A DNA stretch of 64,000 nucleotides from an uncultured Poribacteria bacterium (GTDB taxonomy: Bacteria > Poribacteria > WGA-4E > WGA-3G): assembly GCA_951812525.1 (NCBI GenBank), contig OX638316.1, positions 4,458,506-4,522,505 of the forward strand, given 5' to 3'. Below the pieces are notes generated by a model. It was not told the origin of the DNA, ran no database searches, and worked only from the letters and a program-made list of their open reading frames with translations. The position numbers and the translations under genes are program-made. Positions 8,045 to 15,050 of this stretch are shown one piece after another; within the stretch, counting starts at the first letter, position 1, and every line of letters starts with the position of its first letter.

Positions 8045-8752
8045 TTAACTGGCTGCAGCAATGGCATCAGGGAGTGAAAGGTCGCCAGTATATAGAGCAC
8101 GTCCGATAATTGCCCCACTAGCACCGATCTGTTTTAAAGCGGTTATGTCAGCAAGGGATGTGACGCCGCCTGAAGCAATTACATTCGCGGACACGGCTTT
8201 GACGATATCTGCGGTGGTGTCAACATTGGGTCCCTTGAGCATGCCGTCGCTTTTAATGTCGGTGTAAATCAGTGTTTGGACCTCCGCCATCTCCTGCGCG
8301 AATTCAACAGCGGGTTTTTGAGATACTTCCAACCACCCATCGGTCGCGACCATTCCATCTCTTGCATCAATACCGACAGCAATGCGTGCTCCATACTTGG
8401 CGCATGCCTGCTTCACGAAGTCGGGTTGTTTGAGGGCAACTGTGCCTAAAATGGCGCGATCCACTCCCAATGCTAACACGGCATCCAATCGTTCCATACT
8501 GCGGATACCACCGCCAAGTTGGACTGGGATTTCAAGTGCGGCGATGATCTCGCCGACGATGTGGAGGTTTGCTGATTCGCCTTGAAACGCGCCGTCGAGA
8601 TCTACGAGATGGAGATATTCTGCGCCTTCTGCTTGCCACCGTAGTGCCATTTCCACCGGTGCGTCGGAGAAGACTGTTTCCTGTGTCGCAATACCTTGAA
8701 CGAGATTCACACATTTTCCACCGCGAAGATCGATTGCGGGTAGTATTTGCAA
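8045..8752 (-). CDS. hisA: HisA, phosphoribosylformimino-AICAR-P isomerase
   Basis: Fourth step of histidine biosynthesis: Amadori isomerisation of ProFAR to PRFAR. The 235-residue beta/alpha barrel carries catalytic Asp8 (LPAIDL) and the second Asp in VGIDARDG, plus phosphate loops LGGGIRS and IASGGV/GAIIGRALY. There is no ATG; a TTG start at 8752 is set by the family's universal N-terminus and by AAGGA about seven bases upstream. No other his gene is near. It is the last gene of a minus-strand run after a sugar-transport binding protein and permease. Confidence 0.95.
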   Translation of the reverse strand: MQILPAIDLRGGKCVNLVQGIATQETVFSDAPVEMALRWQAEGAEYLHLVDLDGAFQGESANLHIVGEIIAALEIPVQLGGGIRSMERLDAVLALGVDRAILGTVALKQPDFVKQACAKYGARIAVGIDARDGMVATDGWLEVSQKPAVEFAQEMAEVQTLIYTDIKSDGMLKGPNVDTTADIVKAVSANVIASGGVTSLADITALKQIGASGAIIGRALYTGDLSLPDAIAAAS

Positions 8753-8828
8753 AGTTTTTCCTTTCTGCTGTTAAGGGCACAACGGCGTGTACATACTACT
8801 ATGTTGACGGCACAACTCTGTATGCCTA

Positions 8829-9728
8829 CTATTCATCTCGGAAGATGCCGAGCAATCTCAATTGTACGATTGAGATTACAGCGATAATGAAAAAAAGCAC
8901 CCATCCGATCGTTGCTGCATAGCCGAGACGCATGAACTGAAACCCGTTTTTGTAGAGATACATGACGATAGTTGAGCCAGCATCAGCGGGTTCGCCACCA
9001 TTTGTCAAAATATAGGGGAGGTCGAAGAGTTGGAGCGAGCCTATCATGGATACGACGAAAACGAAAGCGATCACAGGTCGCAAGGAGGGAAGTGTGATGT
9101 GTAGAAACGTTTGCCACCAATTCGCGCCGTCAACCGATGCTGCTTCATATAACTCCTGTCGGATACCTTGTAGACCGGCTAAAAAATAAATCATGTTGAA
9201 TCCTGCCCACTGCCAAACCCCGGTTAGGATGACTGCTGGCATCACGTAATTTTCTTCGTTTAACCAACCGATCTCTTTGCCAAAGATGAGCAATTCGTTG
9301 TTCACCAAACCTGCCCGTTGGTCGTAGACGAGGTTAAAGATGATAGCGACGAAAACACCAGCGACTAACACCGGCGCAAAGAAAGCGAGCCTAAGAACGT
9401 TCTTTCCTCTGACGAATTTGGAATTGAGTAGAATTGCTAACAACAATGCAATCGGCAATTGGAGTGTCAGCGTGCCTGCAGCAAAATAGGCGGTATTTCG
9501 GAGGGATTTCCAGAAGATTGGGTCGCCGAACAGGTCGATGAAGTTTCCGATCCCGACGAATATTCGACTTTGAAAGCCGCGCATCTCATACAGACTCATA
9601 ACGAGCGACGAAACGAGCGGATACCCCATAAATACAACAAATAGTATATAGAAGGGAGCGATAAAAAGATAGGGTGCGATTTTCTGTTGTTGATTCCAGA
9701 AACGGTATGTCGTTCGGTTTGTTCTCAT
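8829..9728 (-). CDS. Sugar ABC transporter permease (MalF/UgpA type)
   Basis: Inner-membrane subunit of a carbohydrate importer. About six membrane segments are visible, beginning APYLFIAPFYILFVVFMGYP. The cytoplasmic EAA loop that docks the ATPase is present (EAASVDGANWWQTFLHITLP). About 300 residues is normal for this family. The ATG at 9728 is used; the TTG two codons earlier is possible, and no convincing Shine-Dalgarno is seen. The gene follows the binding protein by 75 bases. The usual second permease (MalG type) is missing; hisA follows instead. Confidence 0.9.
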   Translation of the reverse strand: MRTNRTTYRFWNQQQKIAPYLFIAPFYILFVVFMGYPLVSSLVMSLYEMRGFQSRIFVGIGNFIDLFGDPIFWKSLRNTAYFAAGTLTLQLPIALLLAILLNSKFVRGKNVLRLAFFAPVLVAGVFVAIIFNLVYDQRAGLVNNELLIFGKEIGWLNEENYVMPAVILTGVWQWAGFNMIYFLAGLQGIRQELYEAASVDGANWWQTFLHITLPSLRPVIAFVFVVSMIGSLQLFDLPYILTNGGEPADAGSTIVMYLYKNGFQFMRLGYAATIGWVLFFIIAVISIVQLRLLGIFRDE

Positions 9729-9803
9729 AAACAATTTTTTAAACTAGTGTTACGATTAAGAATTAATCTTTTTTTAAACTGCGCCTTGTGCGACACCATA
9801 AAA

Positions 9804-11162
9804 TTACAGTTCTCCCCAGCGTCCTAAGTCTTTTGCCATAAGTGCACGGACTTTCTCGGCAAGCTCTGTTAGTGCTTCTCTGGGTGTCTGCTTTTCCGTT
9901 ACTGCGGCGAAAATAGCATCATTCAACAGGTCCGCGCCTTCCGACCAGTAGGGATTCTGATAACGCGGTGGCATATCAGGTGCGAGTTGGATAAACAAAT
10001 CCCCAAGTGGTTGCCCGCCCAAATAGGTGTCAGGTTCTTTAAAGATAGGCGCATCCCATGCGGATTTGAGAGGCGGAATAATGCGTGTCGTCTCGTACCG
10101 ATTCACGAGTCCAGCACGGTCAAAATACGTGAACTTAAGGAGTTCCCAAGCGCGATCAGGATTGGTGCACTGCTTTGTCATTCCGATCATTGTTCCGCCA
10201 CGAGTTGTGGTTCGCCTGCCGCCTGGATGCCATGCTGGCATGGGTATCGCCTTCCATTTGCCGGACATCTGTGGCACCTGACTTTTAAGAATACCGACGT
10301 ACCAATCTGGCGAGAGAATAGAGAGAATCTTGCCGTCCTGCATGGCGGCGAAATTGCTTGGGTCGCCGTGCCACGTTCCGTACACTGGTGTCGCAATTTT
10401 ATGCTCGTTGAACAACGCCGTAAAAAACTCCAAAGTCTTGATTGCGAGTTCGCTGTCGATAATGACGTTACCTTCCTCGTCAAAAAAGCCGCCACCCTGT
10501 TGGAGGAGTAGACTGAAATAGTCACTCTCTGTTCGGCGATCCAGTACAATGGCGTGTTGATCGATCTCACCGTCACCGTCAAGATCACGGGTGGCTTTTT
10601 TCCCAGCGACGATGAAGTCATCCCACGTTTCAACCTCCGTCATCTCAACGCCTGCGGCTTTAAAGAGATCGTCACGATAGAGAAGAACGACCGGGTGTAA
10701 ATCGTGTGGGATTCCGAAAATCTGTCCACGATAGGACCAAGGGGTGAATCGACTGAGGACCAGCTTCTCCATCCAGCCTTCGCTTTCTAAACGCGGACGG
10801 AGATCAACAAAACCGACCTCGTCAATTGCGCCTTTGAGGAACCGTCCGATGGATGTAATTTCGACTTCAACGAGATCTGGTGCGCCGAAATTGGATAACA
10901 TCGCAGCGAGAAGTTTGTCGTGCATTGTGTTCCCGAAGTTGATAAGCTGCACGTTGACACCGGGGTTCTGTGCCTCAAAGATCGGCACGCGTGCTTGGTA
11001 CTCCTCGTAGTGGGTGTTGGCGAAGATCCAAAATTCGAGACTCTCACCCTCTTCCTCAGAACGACCGAAGATAAAAAAGGTCGATATGACAAAGAGAACG
11101 AGCATTACCATGGGTCCCTTACCGAGTGGAAACCCCTCAGCATCAATAGGAAGGCGAAACAT
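9804..11162 (-). CDS. Extracellular sugar-binding protein of an ABC importer
   Basis: Family 1 solute-binding protein of 452 residues. An N-terminal hydrophobic segment (about residues 17-33, GPMVMLVLFVISTFFIFG) has no lipobox, so the protein is either anchored by it or cleaved after it. Family features follow: FWIFANTHYEEYQARVPIF, the NPGVNVQLINFG stretch and PDLVEVE. GGAG lies about six bases upstream of the ATG. It starts a minus-strand run with a single permease and hisA; no ATPase or second permease is in the window. Substrate unknown, probably an oligosaccharide or polyol. Confidence 0.88.
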   Translation of the reverse strand: MFRLPIDAEGFPLGKGPMVMLVLFVISTFFIFGRSEEEGESLEFWIFANTHYEEYQARVPIFEAQNPGVNVQLINFGNTMHDKLLAAMLSNFGAPDLVEVEITSIGRFLKGAIDEVGFVDLRPRLESEGWMEKLVLSRFTPWSYRGQIFGIPHDLHPVVLLYRDDLFKAAGVEMTEVETWDDFIVAGKKATRDLDGDGEIDQHAIVLDRRTESDYFSLLLQQGGGFFDEEGNVIIDSELAIKTLEFFTALFNEHKIATPVYGTWHGDPSNFAAMQDGKILSILSPDWYVGILKSQVPQMSGKWKAIPMPAWHPGGRRTTTRGGTMIGMTKQCTNPDRAWELLKFTYFDRAGLVNRYETTRIIPPLKSAWDAPIFKEPDTYLGGQPLGDLFIQLAPDMPPRYQNPYWSEGADLLNDAIFAAVTEKQTPREALTELAEKVRALMAKDLGRWGEL

Positions 11163-11372
11163 AGAGAACTCCGATTAGAAAATATTGCTTGACTTTTGCT
11201 GGTGTAACGGTTAAAATTTAGCAGAATCTGTTCTTTTTAGCAACATGTTTTTATAGTTATCAGTTATCAGTTGTCAGTTATCAGTTAAGAGTCGGGATTA
11301 CAAATCCCTCCTACAAGGAGAAAATGACGATTAGAAGTCTGTTTGCGAAATATATTGAAATGGAGGATAATT
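11163..11372. repeat. Short tandem TTATCAG/TTGTCAG units plus family-B hairpin (11291-11315)
   Basis: Four copies of a 7-base unit (TTATCAG, TTATCAG, TTGTCAG, TTATCAG; about 11257-11284) run directly into GTCGGGATTACAAATCCCTCCTAC, a family-B REP-like hairpin with GGGATT/AATCCC arms and the CTAC foot. The same two-part arrangement recurs at 32713-32763 and 45869-45929. Confidence 0.7.
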
Positions 11373-11690
11373 TTGCCTACATACGAGTATAAATGTCTCG
11401 CCTGCGATAACCAATTTGAGCGGTTCCAGGGCATTACTGCCCCACCTATTGAGGAGTGCCCGGAGTGTAATGGTAAAGTGAAGCGGCTTATTGGTGCTGG
11501 TGCGGGGTTGATTTTCAAAGGCTCTGGATTTTACACCACAGACTACCGAAGTGACGGATACAAAGAATCGGCAAAGAAGGATAAAAACTCGTCATCAGAG
11601 AAAAGCAGTTCATCAGACAAAGGCGAGAAAAAAGAGACGAAAACCGATACGAGTAGCGAATCAAAGAGCAAGTCTACTGACTCAGATTAA
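11373..11690 (+). CDS. FmdB-family zinc-ribbon protein
   Basis: Small protein of 105 residues starting at TTG (MPTYEYKC), set by the near-invariant PTYEYKC N-terminus and by GGAGG six bases upstream. A longer frame starting 30 bases earlier lacks this support. Four cysteines (C8, C11, C29, C32; CLAC and CPEC) form the zinc ribbon; GAGAGLIFKGSGFY is the family's conserved tail. The last 45 residues are a disordered Ser/Lys/Glu/Asp tail. FmdB proteins are putative regulators; the role here is unknown. Confidence 0.93.
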   Translation: MPTYEYKCLACDNQFERFQGITAPPIEECPECNGKVKRLIGAGAGLIFKGSGFYTTDYRSDGYKESAKKDKNSSSEKSSSSDKGEKKETKTDTSSESKSKSTDSD

Positions 11691-11753
11691 ACGAACCAGC
11701 ATTATAGGGCGCAGGCTCTATGCCTCTGTCCCGTTACACTTAGGGGAAACACT

Positions 11754-12701
11754 GTGCACAATCACAGTCACGACCATCACCACGATCACGGCGATGGGCA
11801 CGCGCATAGCCACCAGACACACCTCCAGAAGAAATTCAAGTTTGCTGTGCTTATCACGTTTTGCGTCTTCCTCGGCGAACTCATCGGGGGTATCTGGTCG
11901 GGTAGTTTAGCACTGTTAAGCGATGCGGCGCACGTGATGTCGGACGTTTTCTCGCTGGTGATTAGTTGGTTGGCGATTTATCTCTCAACCCGTCCGGCGA
12001 CTGCTTCTCGAACATACGGATACCACCGCGCAGAGGTTTTTGCGGCTTTTATCAACGGTGTGACGCTCATTGGGATCTCGGGTTGGATCTTCTACGCAGC
12101 GTACCAACGGTACATGGCACCAACGGAGATAAAAGTGGAAGGGATGTTCATTGTAGCATGCCTCGGCTTCGCAGGAAACCTTCTCATCTTATGGAAGCTG
12201 CACGGTGAGAGTCACGGAAACCTGAACGTCCGGAGCGCGATGCTCCATGTCATAGGGGATACGCTCTCCTCGGTCGCTGTTGTCATTGGTGGCGCGATTA
12301 TCTACTGGACGGGATGGTATCCGGTCGACGCGTTGCTGAGTTTCCTTATCGGTGGGATTATTGTGATCGGTGCGGTGAATGTTACGCGGGAAGCGGTGCA
12401 TATTTTGCTCGAAAACTCACCGCGGAACGCCGATGCAGAGACCGTCGCTGCGCATCTTCGGGGTTTAGATCCGGTCAAAGATATTCACGACCTGCACATC
12501 TGGTCGCTGTGTTCCAACTATTGTGCGCTGAGTGCGCATGTCGTGGTTGACGAAAATACAACCTTAGCCCCGGATCATATCCTTGAAGAGATTAATGCCG
12601 AATTGCAAACACATTTCGGCATTAGCCATACCACCCTACAACTTGAACAGATAGCGTGTGCACAAGCCGGAAACCTCCTGTGCAATGCGCAACACTCATA
12701 G
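11754..12701 (+). CDS. Cation diffusion facilitator (CzcD/ZitB-like Zn2+ or Co2+ exporter)
   Basis: Proton-driven metal exporter of the inner membrane. A GTG start at 11754 opens a histidine-rich N-terminus (HNHSHDHHHDHGDGHAHSH) typical of zinc CDFs. About six membrane helices follow. The transport-site residues are DAAHVMSD in helix 2 and HVIGD in helix 5, the His/Asp set linked with zinc preference. A cytoplasmic C-terminal domain carries DIHDLHIWSL. A GGGGA lies upstream of the start. The gene ends 15 bases from the convergent ferritin-like gene. Confidence 0.92.
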   Translation: MHNHSHDHHHDHGDGHAHSHQTHLQKKFKFAVLITFCVFLGELIGGIWSGSLALLSDAAHVMSDVFSLVISWLAIYLSTRPATASRTYGYHRAEVFAAFINGVTLIGISGWIFYAAYQRYMAPTEIKVEGMFIVACLGFAGNLLILWKLHGESHGNLNVRSAMLHVIGDTLSSVAVVIGGAIIYWTGWYPVDALLSFLIGGIIVIGAVNVTREAVHILLENSPRNADAETVAAHLRGLDPVKDIHDLHIWSLCSNYCALSAHVVVDENTTLAPDHILEEINAELQTHFGISHTTLQLEQIACAQAGNLLCNAQHS

Positions 12702-12716
12702 CCACATGCAAACACT

Positions 12717-13259
12717 TTAGATGTGTTCTGCTTGCAGACGATGTGCTTTACGAATCACTTCAGGATCCCTCGCAAACCTCTGTGTTGCTTTTACTAACCC
12801 ACCTACATGTGATGTCATGTCCTTCTCCACCTGTACAATCCGGTCCATCAGATAGGGCTGATTGCTCTGCTCAATCGCTTTTCTCATGATAGAGAGGAGG
12901 TACATATAGATGGCATCCGCCTCGCTTCCCTCAATTGCAATCGCAATCGCAAAAGCCTCATCGAGCGAGATATCCCCACTGCTGACCTTCCGTTCATGTG
13001 CATCCAGTGCGTCTGTGATCTGCTGGACTGGGATATCCGCGAACTCGATTACAGGCGAATCAATTCCGAAGGTATCAACGCACAAAGCCCTTCCAAAATC
13101 GACGAGAATATGGTGTTGCCATTCTTCTGTGCTCATCTGCTCCCAAAATCGTGCGATCCGTTCATCAACGTTCCCTAAACGCAACGAGAGAGAGGCGTAG
13201 AGTTTAGCTTGCCGCAGTTCAATGTCTTGACAAAGATCAAAGAGTTCTCCGAGTGTCAA
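12717..13259 (-). CDS. Ferritin-like (rubrerythrin-type) helical protein
   Basis: A 180-residue, almost entirely helical protein. It carries carboxylate/histidine patterns expected for a four-helix di-iron bundle: an early Glu in DIELRQAKLY, EEWQHH (E-x-x-H), a third-helix Glu in AIEGSEADAIY, and a last-helix Glu/His in VEKDMTSHV. The last pair is spaced more widely than the canonical E-x-x-H, so metal binding is probable but unproven. It starts at TTG with GGGAGG five bases upstream. It converges on the CDF exporter gene. Possible roles are iron or peroxide handling. Confidence 0.65.
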   Translation of the reverse strand: MTLGELFDLCQDIELRQAKLYASLSLRLGNVDERIARFWEQMSTEEWQHHILVDFGRALCVDTFGIDSPVIEFADIPVQQITDALDAHERKVSSGDISLDEAFAIAIAIEGSEADAIYMYLLSIMRKAIEQSNQPYLMDRIVQVEKDMTSHVGGLVKATQRFARDPEVIRKAHRLQAEHI

Positions 13260-13309
13260 GTGTTCCTCCCTTGTAGTAGACAGATGCCGTTGTGTCCTAA
13301 ATCGTGCGT

Positions 13310-14347
13310 CTATATCTGAAGCGGCAAAGTAATCGCTGTGCCGGATTGCATGCTCAGCGTGACTGCTTCTGTAAACTCCATGTATTTCACACCGGTCTCA
13401 AAGTCGGTGTGGGTGATAACCTCCTCACCACGGATAGCGTTCACAAATTCTTCCTCGACTCGCCACGCACCAGCCTCTGAATCAGGAATATCGATCTCGG
13501 TTAGTTCAGTGTCGCCTTTCTGTCCGCCATAGAGATTATTTCCTGAAAAGCGTAAGGTCCCGTTGCTACCGAAGACAAAAACTTCCGGTACGCCTGCTAA
13601 TCCGGCAACACTGGAAACTTGTATATGGAGTTGTGCACCGCAGGCGAGATCACCGACAACATCAATATGTTCAGGAATCCGAATAGAACGCATTACACCG
13701 TCAGCATCGGGACGCATTTTGACGAAGACCTTGCCCATTGCCATAATCCGCGTTGCTTCTCCGACCCAACGTATCAATGCCTCGTACCAAATTCCCATGC
13801 TCATGATGTTTAATCCGCTGAGGTCAAAGTCCTGTCGCCACTGTAGGGGTGATTCGCTGTCGAGGAATGCTCCGCCTGCGCGCGCTTCCACGGCAAGCAC
13901 ATCCCCGATATATCCTTCGGCGATGAGGCGTTTGATGGTCTTGTCTGCCCTCAGTGTCATTGGTGACGGGACAATCTGCGCGATGAGATGCGTTTTCTGA
14001 CGCGATACGGCGCGCATGGTATGTGCTTCCCTAGCGTTCATCGCCATGCGTGCCTCGCACATTACATGCTTGTCTGCTTCAAGTGTTGCCACTGTGGCGC
14101 GGCAGTGCATGTAGGGCCATGTACCGATGACGATTGCGTTGGTATCTGGGTCAGCGATGGCGTCTTGCCAATTACCGTAGGTTTTAGCGATGCCGAACTC
14201 GTCCGCTACGCGTTGTGAGGATTCCTGACTTCGGTTGCAGACACCTACGATTTCAACGCCTTCGATTGCCTGTAGTCCCGGAATATGTCTTGATCTTGTG
14301 TTACCACCTGCGCCAATAACACCGACTCGAATTGTTTCTTGTGCCAC
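13310..14347 (-). CDS. Gfo/Idh/MocA-family oxidoreductase with altered EKP motif
   Basis: NAD(P)-dependent sugar or polyol dehydrogenase fold, 345 residues. The Rossmann motif is VGVIGAGGNTRSRHIPGL, followed by a C-terminal alpha/beta domain (VLAVEARAGGAFLD onward). The normal catalytic signature C-E-K-P-M-A reads C-E-A-R-M-A at residues 97-102, so the usual lysine is Ala99 with an Arg next to it. The GTG start at 14347 has AAGGAG nine bases upstream. It may have lost classic dehydrogenase activity or use another base; substrate unknown. Confidence 0.85.
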   Translation of the reverse strand: MAQETIRVGVIGAGGNTRSRHIPGLQAIEGVEIVGVCNRSQESSQRVADEFGIAKTYGNWQDAIADPDTNAIVIGTWPYMHCRATVATLEADKHVMCEARMAMNAREAHTMRAVSRQKTHLIAQIVPSPMTLRADKTIKRLIAEGYIGDVLAVEARAGGAFLDSESPLQWRQDFDLSGLNIMSMGIWYEALIRWVGEATRIMAMGKVFVKMRPDADGVMRSIRIPEHIDVVGDLACGAQLHIQVSSVAGLAGVPEVFVFGSNGTLRFSGNNLYGGQKGDTELTEIDIPDSEAGAWRVEEEFVNAIRGEEVITHTDFETGVKYMEFTEAVTLSMQSGTAITLPLQI

Positions 14348-14804
14348 TTCTTGTTGCTCCTTCCATTTTTTTGTATCGCGTTTTTATTTTAGCAAAAACC
14401 GCGGAGGGTGTCAAGGGGTAATTGCTTGATTGTCTGAATCAGGATTTACAGGATTTTAGGATTGGCAGGATGAAAGATGATAGTCAGCGGTCAGTTGTCA
14501 GCAGAGAATGGGGATCTTTGTTGATTTTATTGGGGAGTCGCGATCGGGAGATCGCTCCTACAGGAAGATGCCTTGTGGAAGGAATTTCATAGTTTTCATA
14601 GTAAAACGTGAAAGGAATAGGATTAAAAACAAGGTGTAAACCCGCATGATGACTGGGTTTTGGGCGTTTGTGGAGAAGGGTTCTCGGAAAGTTACTCTGA
14701 AAATTTTCAGACCTGTGGAGGATGTAATGTTTTTTGGTAGAAGAGATATTGTTTTTAACGAATCAGAAATTATTTATACGCCAATCGTTATTGATTTCTC
14801 CTTA
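14348..14804. repeat. Gene-free stretch with dispersed repeats (14432-14500, 14537-14563)
   Basis: Contains a CTGAATCAGGATTTACAGG-type unit followed by ATTTTAGGATTGGCAGGATG (about 14435-14472), a dispersed type known from many bacterial genomes. Next come GTCAGCGGTCAGTTGTCAGC short units and a family-D hairpin GTCGCGATC-GGGA-GATCGCTCCTACAG (14537-14563). The sequence from 14640 on is AT-rich. A 105-codon plus-strand frame crosses it but has no domain features. Confidence 0.6.
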
Positions 14805-14828
14805 AAATGTTACACTGGTGTAACATTT
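14805..14828. promoter_or_regulatory. Operator-like 24-bp palindrome
   Basis: Perfect 11-base arms AAATGTTACAC / GTGTAACATTT around a 2-base centre TG. A half-site GTGTAACATTTT recurs at about 14926-14937. Perfect dyads of this size with a nearby half-site usually are binding sites for dimeric regulators. It has no GTAG foot and does not resemble the REP-like repeats. It is about 460 bases upstream of the Gfo/Idh/MocA gene and about 220 bases past the end of the restriction-modification gene, so the regulated gene is unclear. Confidence 0.5.
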
Positions 14829-14935
14829 GGTGTAGTGAGGAAATCAGCAGAGAATTCAGTGACCGTAAGGGTTTATAGGACTTTTTCTTTCGGTTTCCTG
14901 TTGAAAAAAAATAATTTTGCGGAAAGTGTAACATT

Positions 14936-15028
14936 TTATTCATTGATAAATTGTTTTAATTGATTGTTGTAAAATATAGGACTAAAGATAGCATATGAAC
15001 AGGTTTTGACGGTTCTTCCTTTTGCCAC
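14936..15028 (-). CDS. Possible 30-residue small protein downstream of the R-M gene
   Basis: A GTG-started frame encodes MAKGRTVKTCSYAIF... ending in KQFINE and stop. It begins 22 bases after the stop codon of the restriction-modification gene. It has a full AAGGAGG Shine-Dalgarno eight bases upstream of the GTG, which a chance frame would seldom have. Basic N-terminal half, no recognised family. It could be a translated small partner of the enzyme or a chance frame. Confidence 0.3.
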   Translation of the reverse strand: MAKGRTVKTCSYAIFSPIFYNNQLKQFINE

Positions 15029-15050
15029 CCTAAACACCTCCTTGAAAGGA

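Noticed and set aside
9987-10511. A 174-codon plus-strand frame
   Set aside because: Antisense to the well-supported sugar-binding protein gene; no family features.
14646-14963. A 105-codon plus-strand frame in the gene-poor gap
   Set aside because: It crosses the operator-like palindrome, has no ribosome site and no recognisable protein features.
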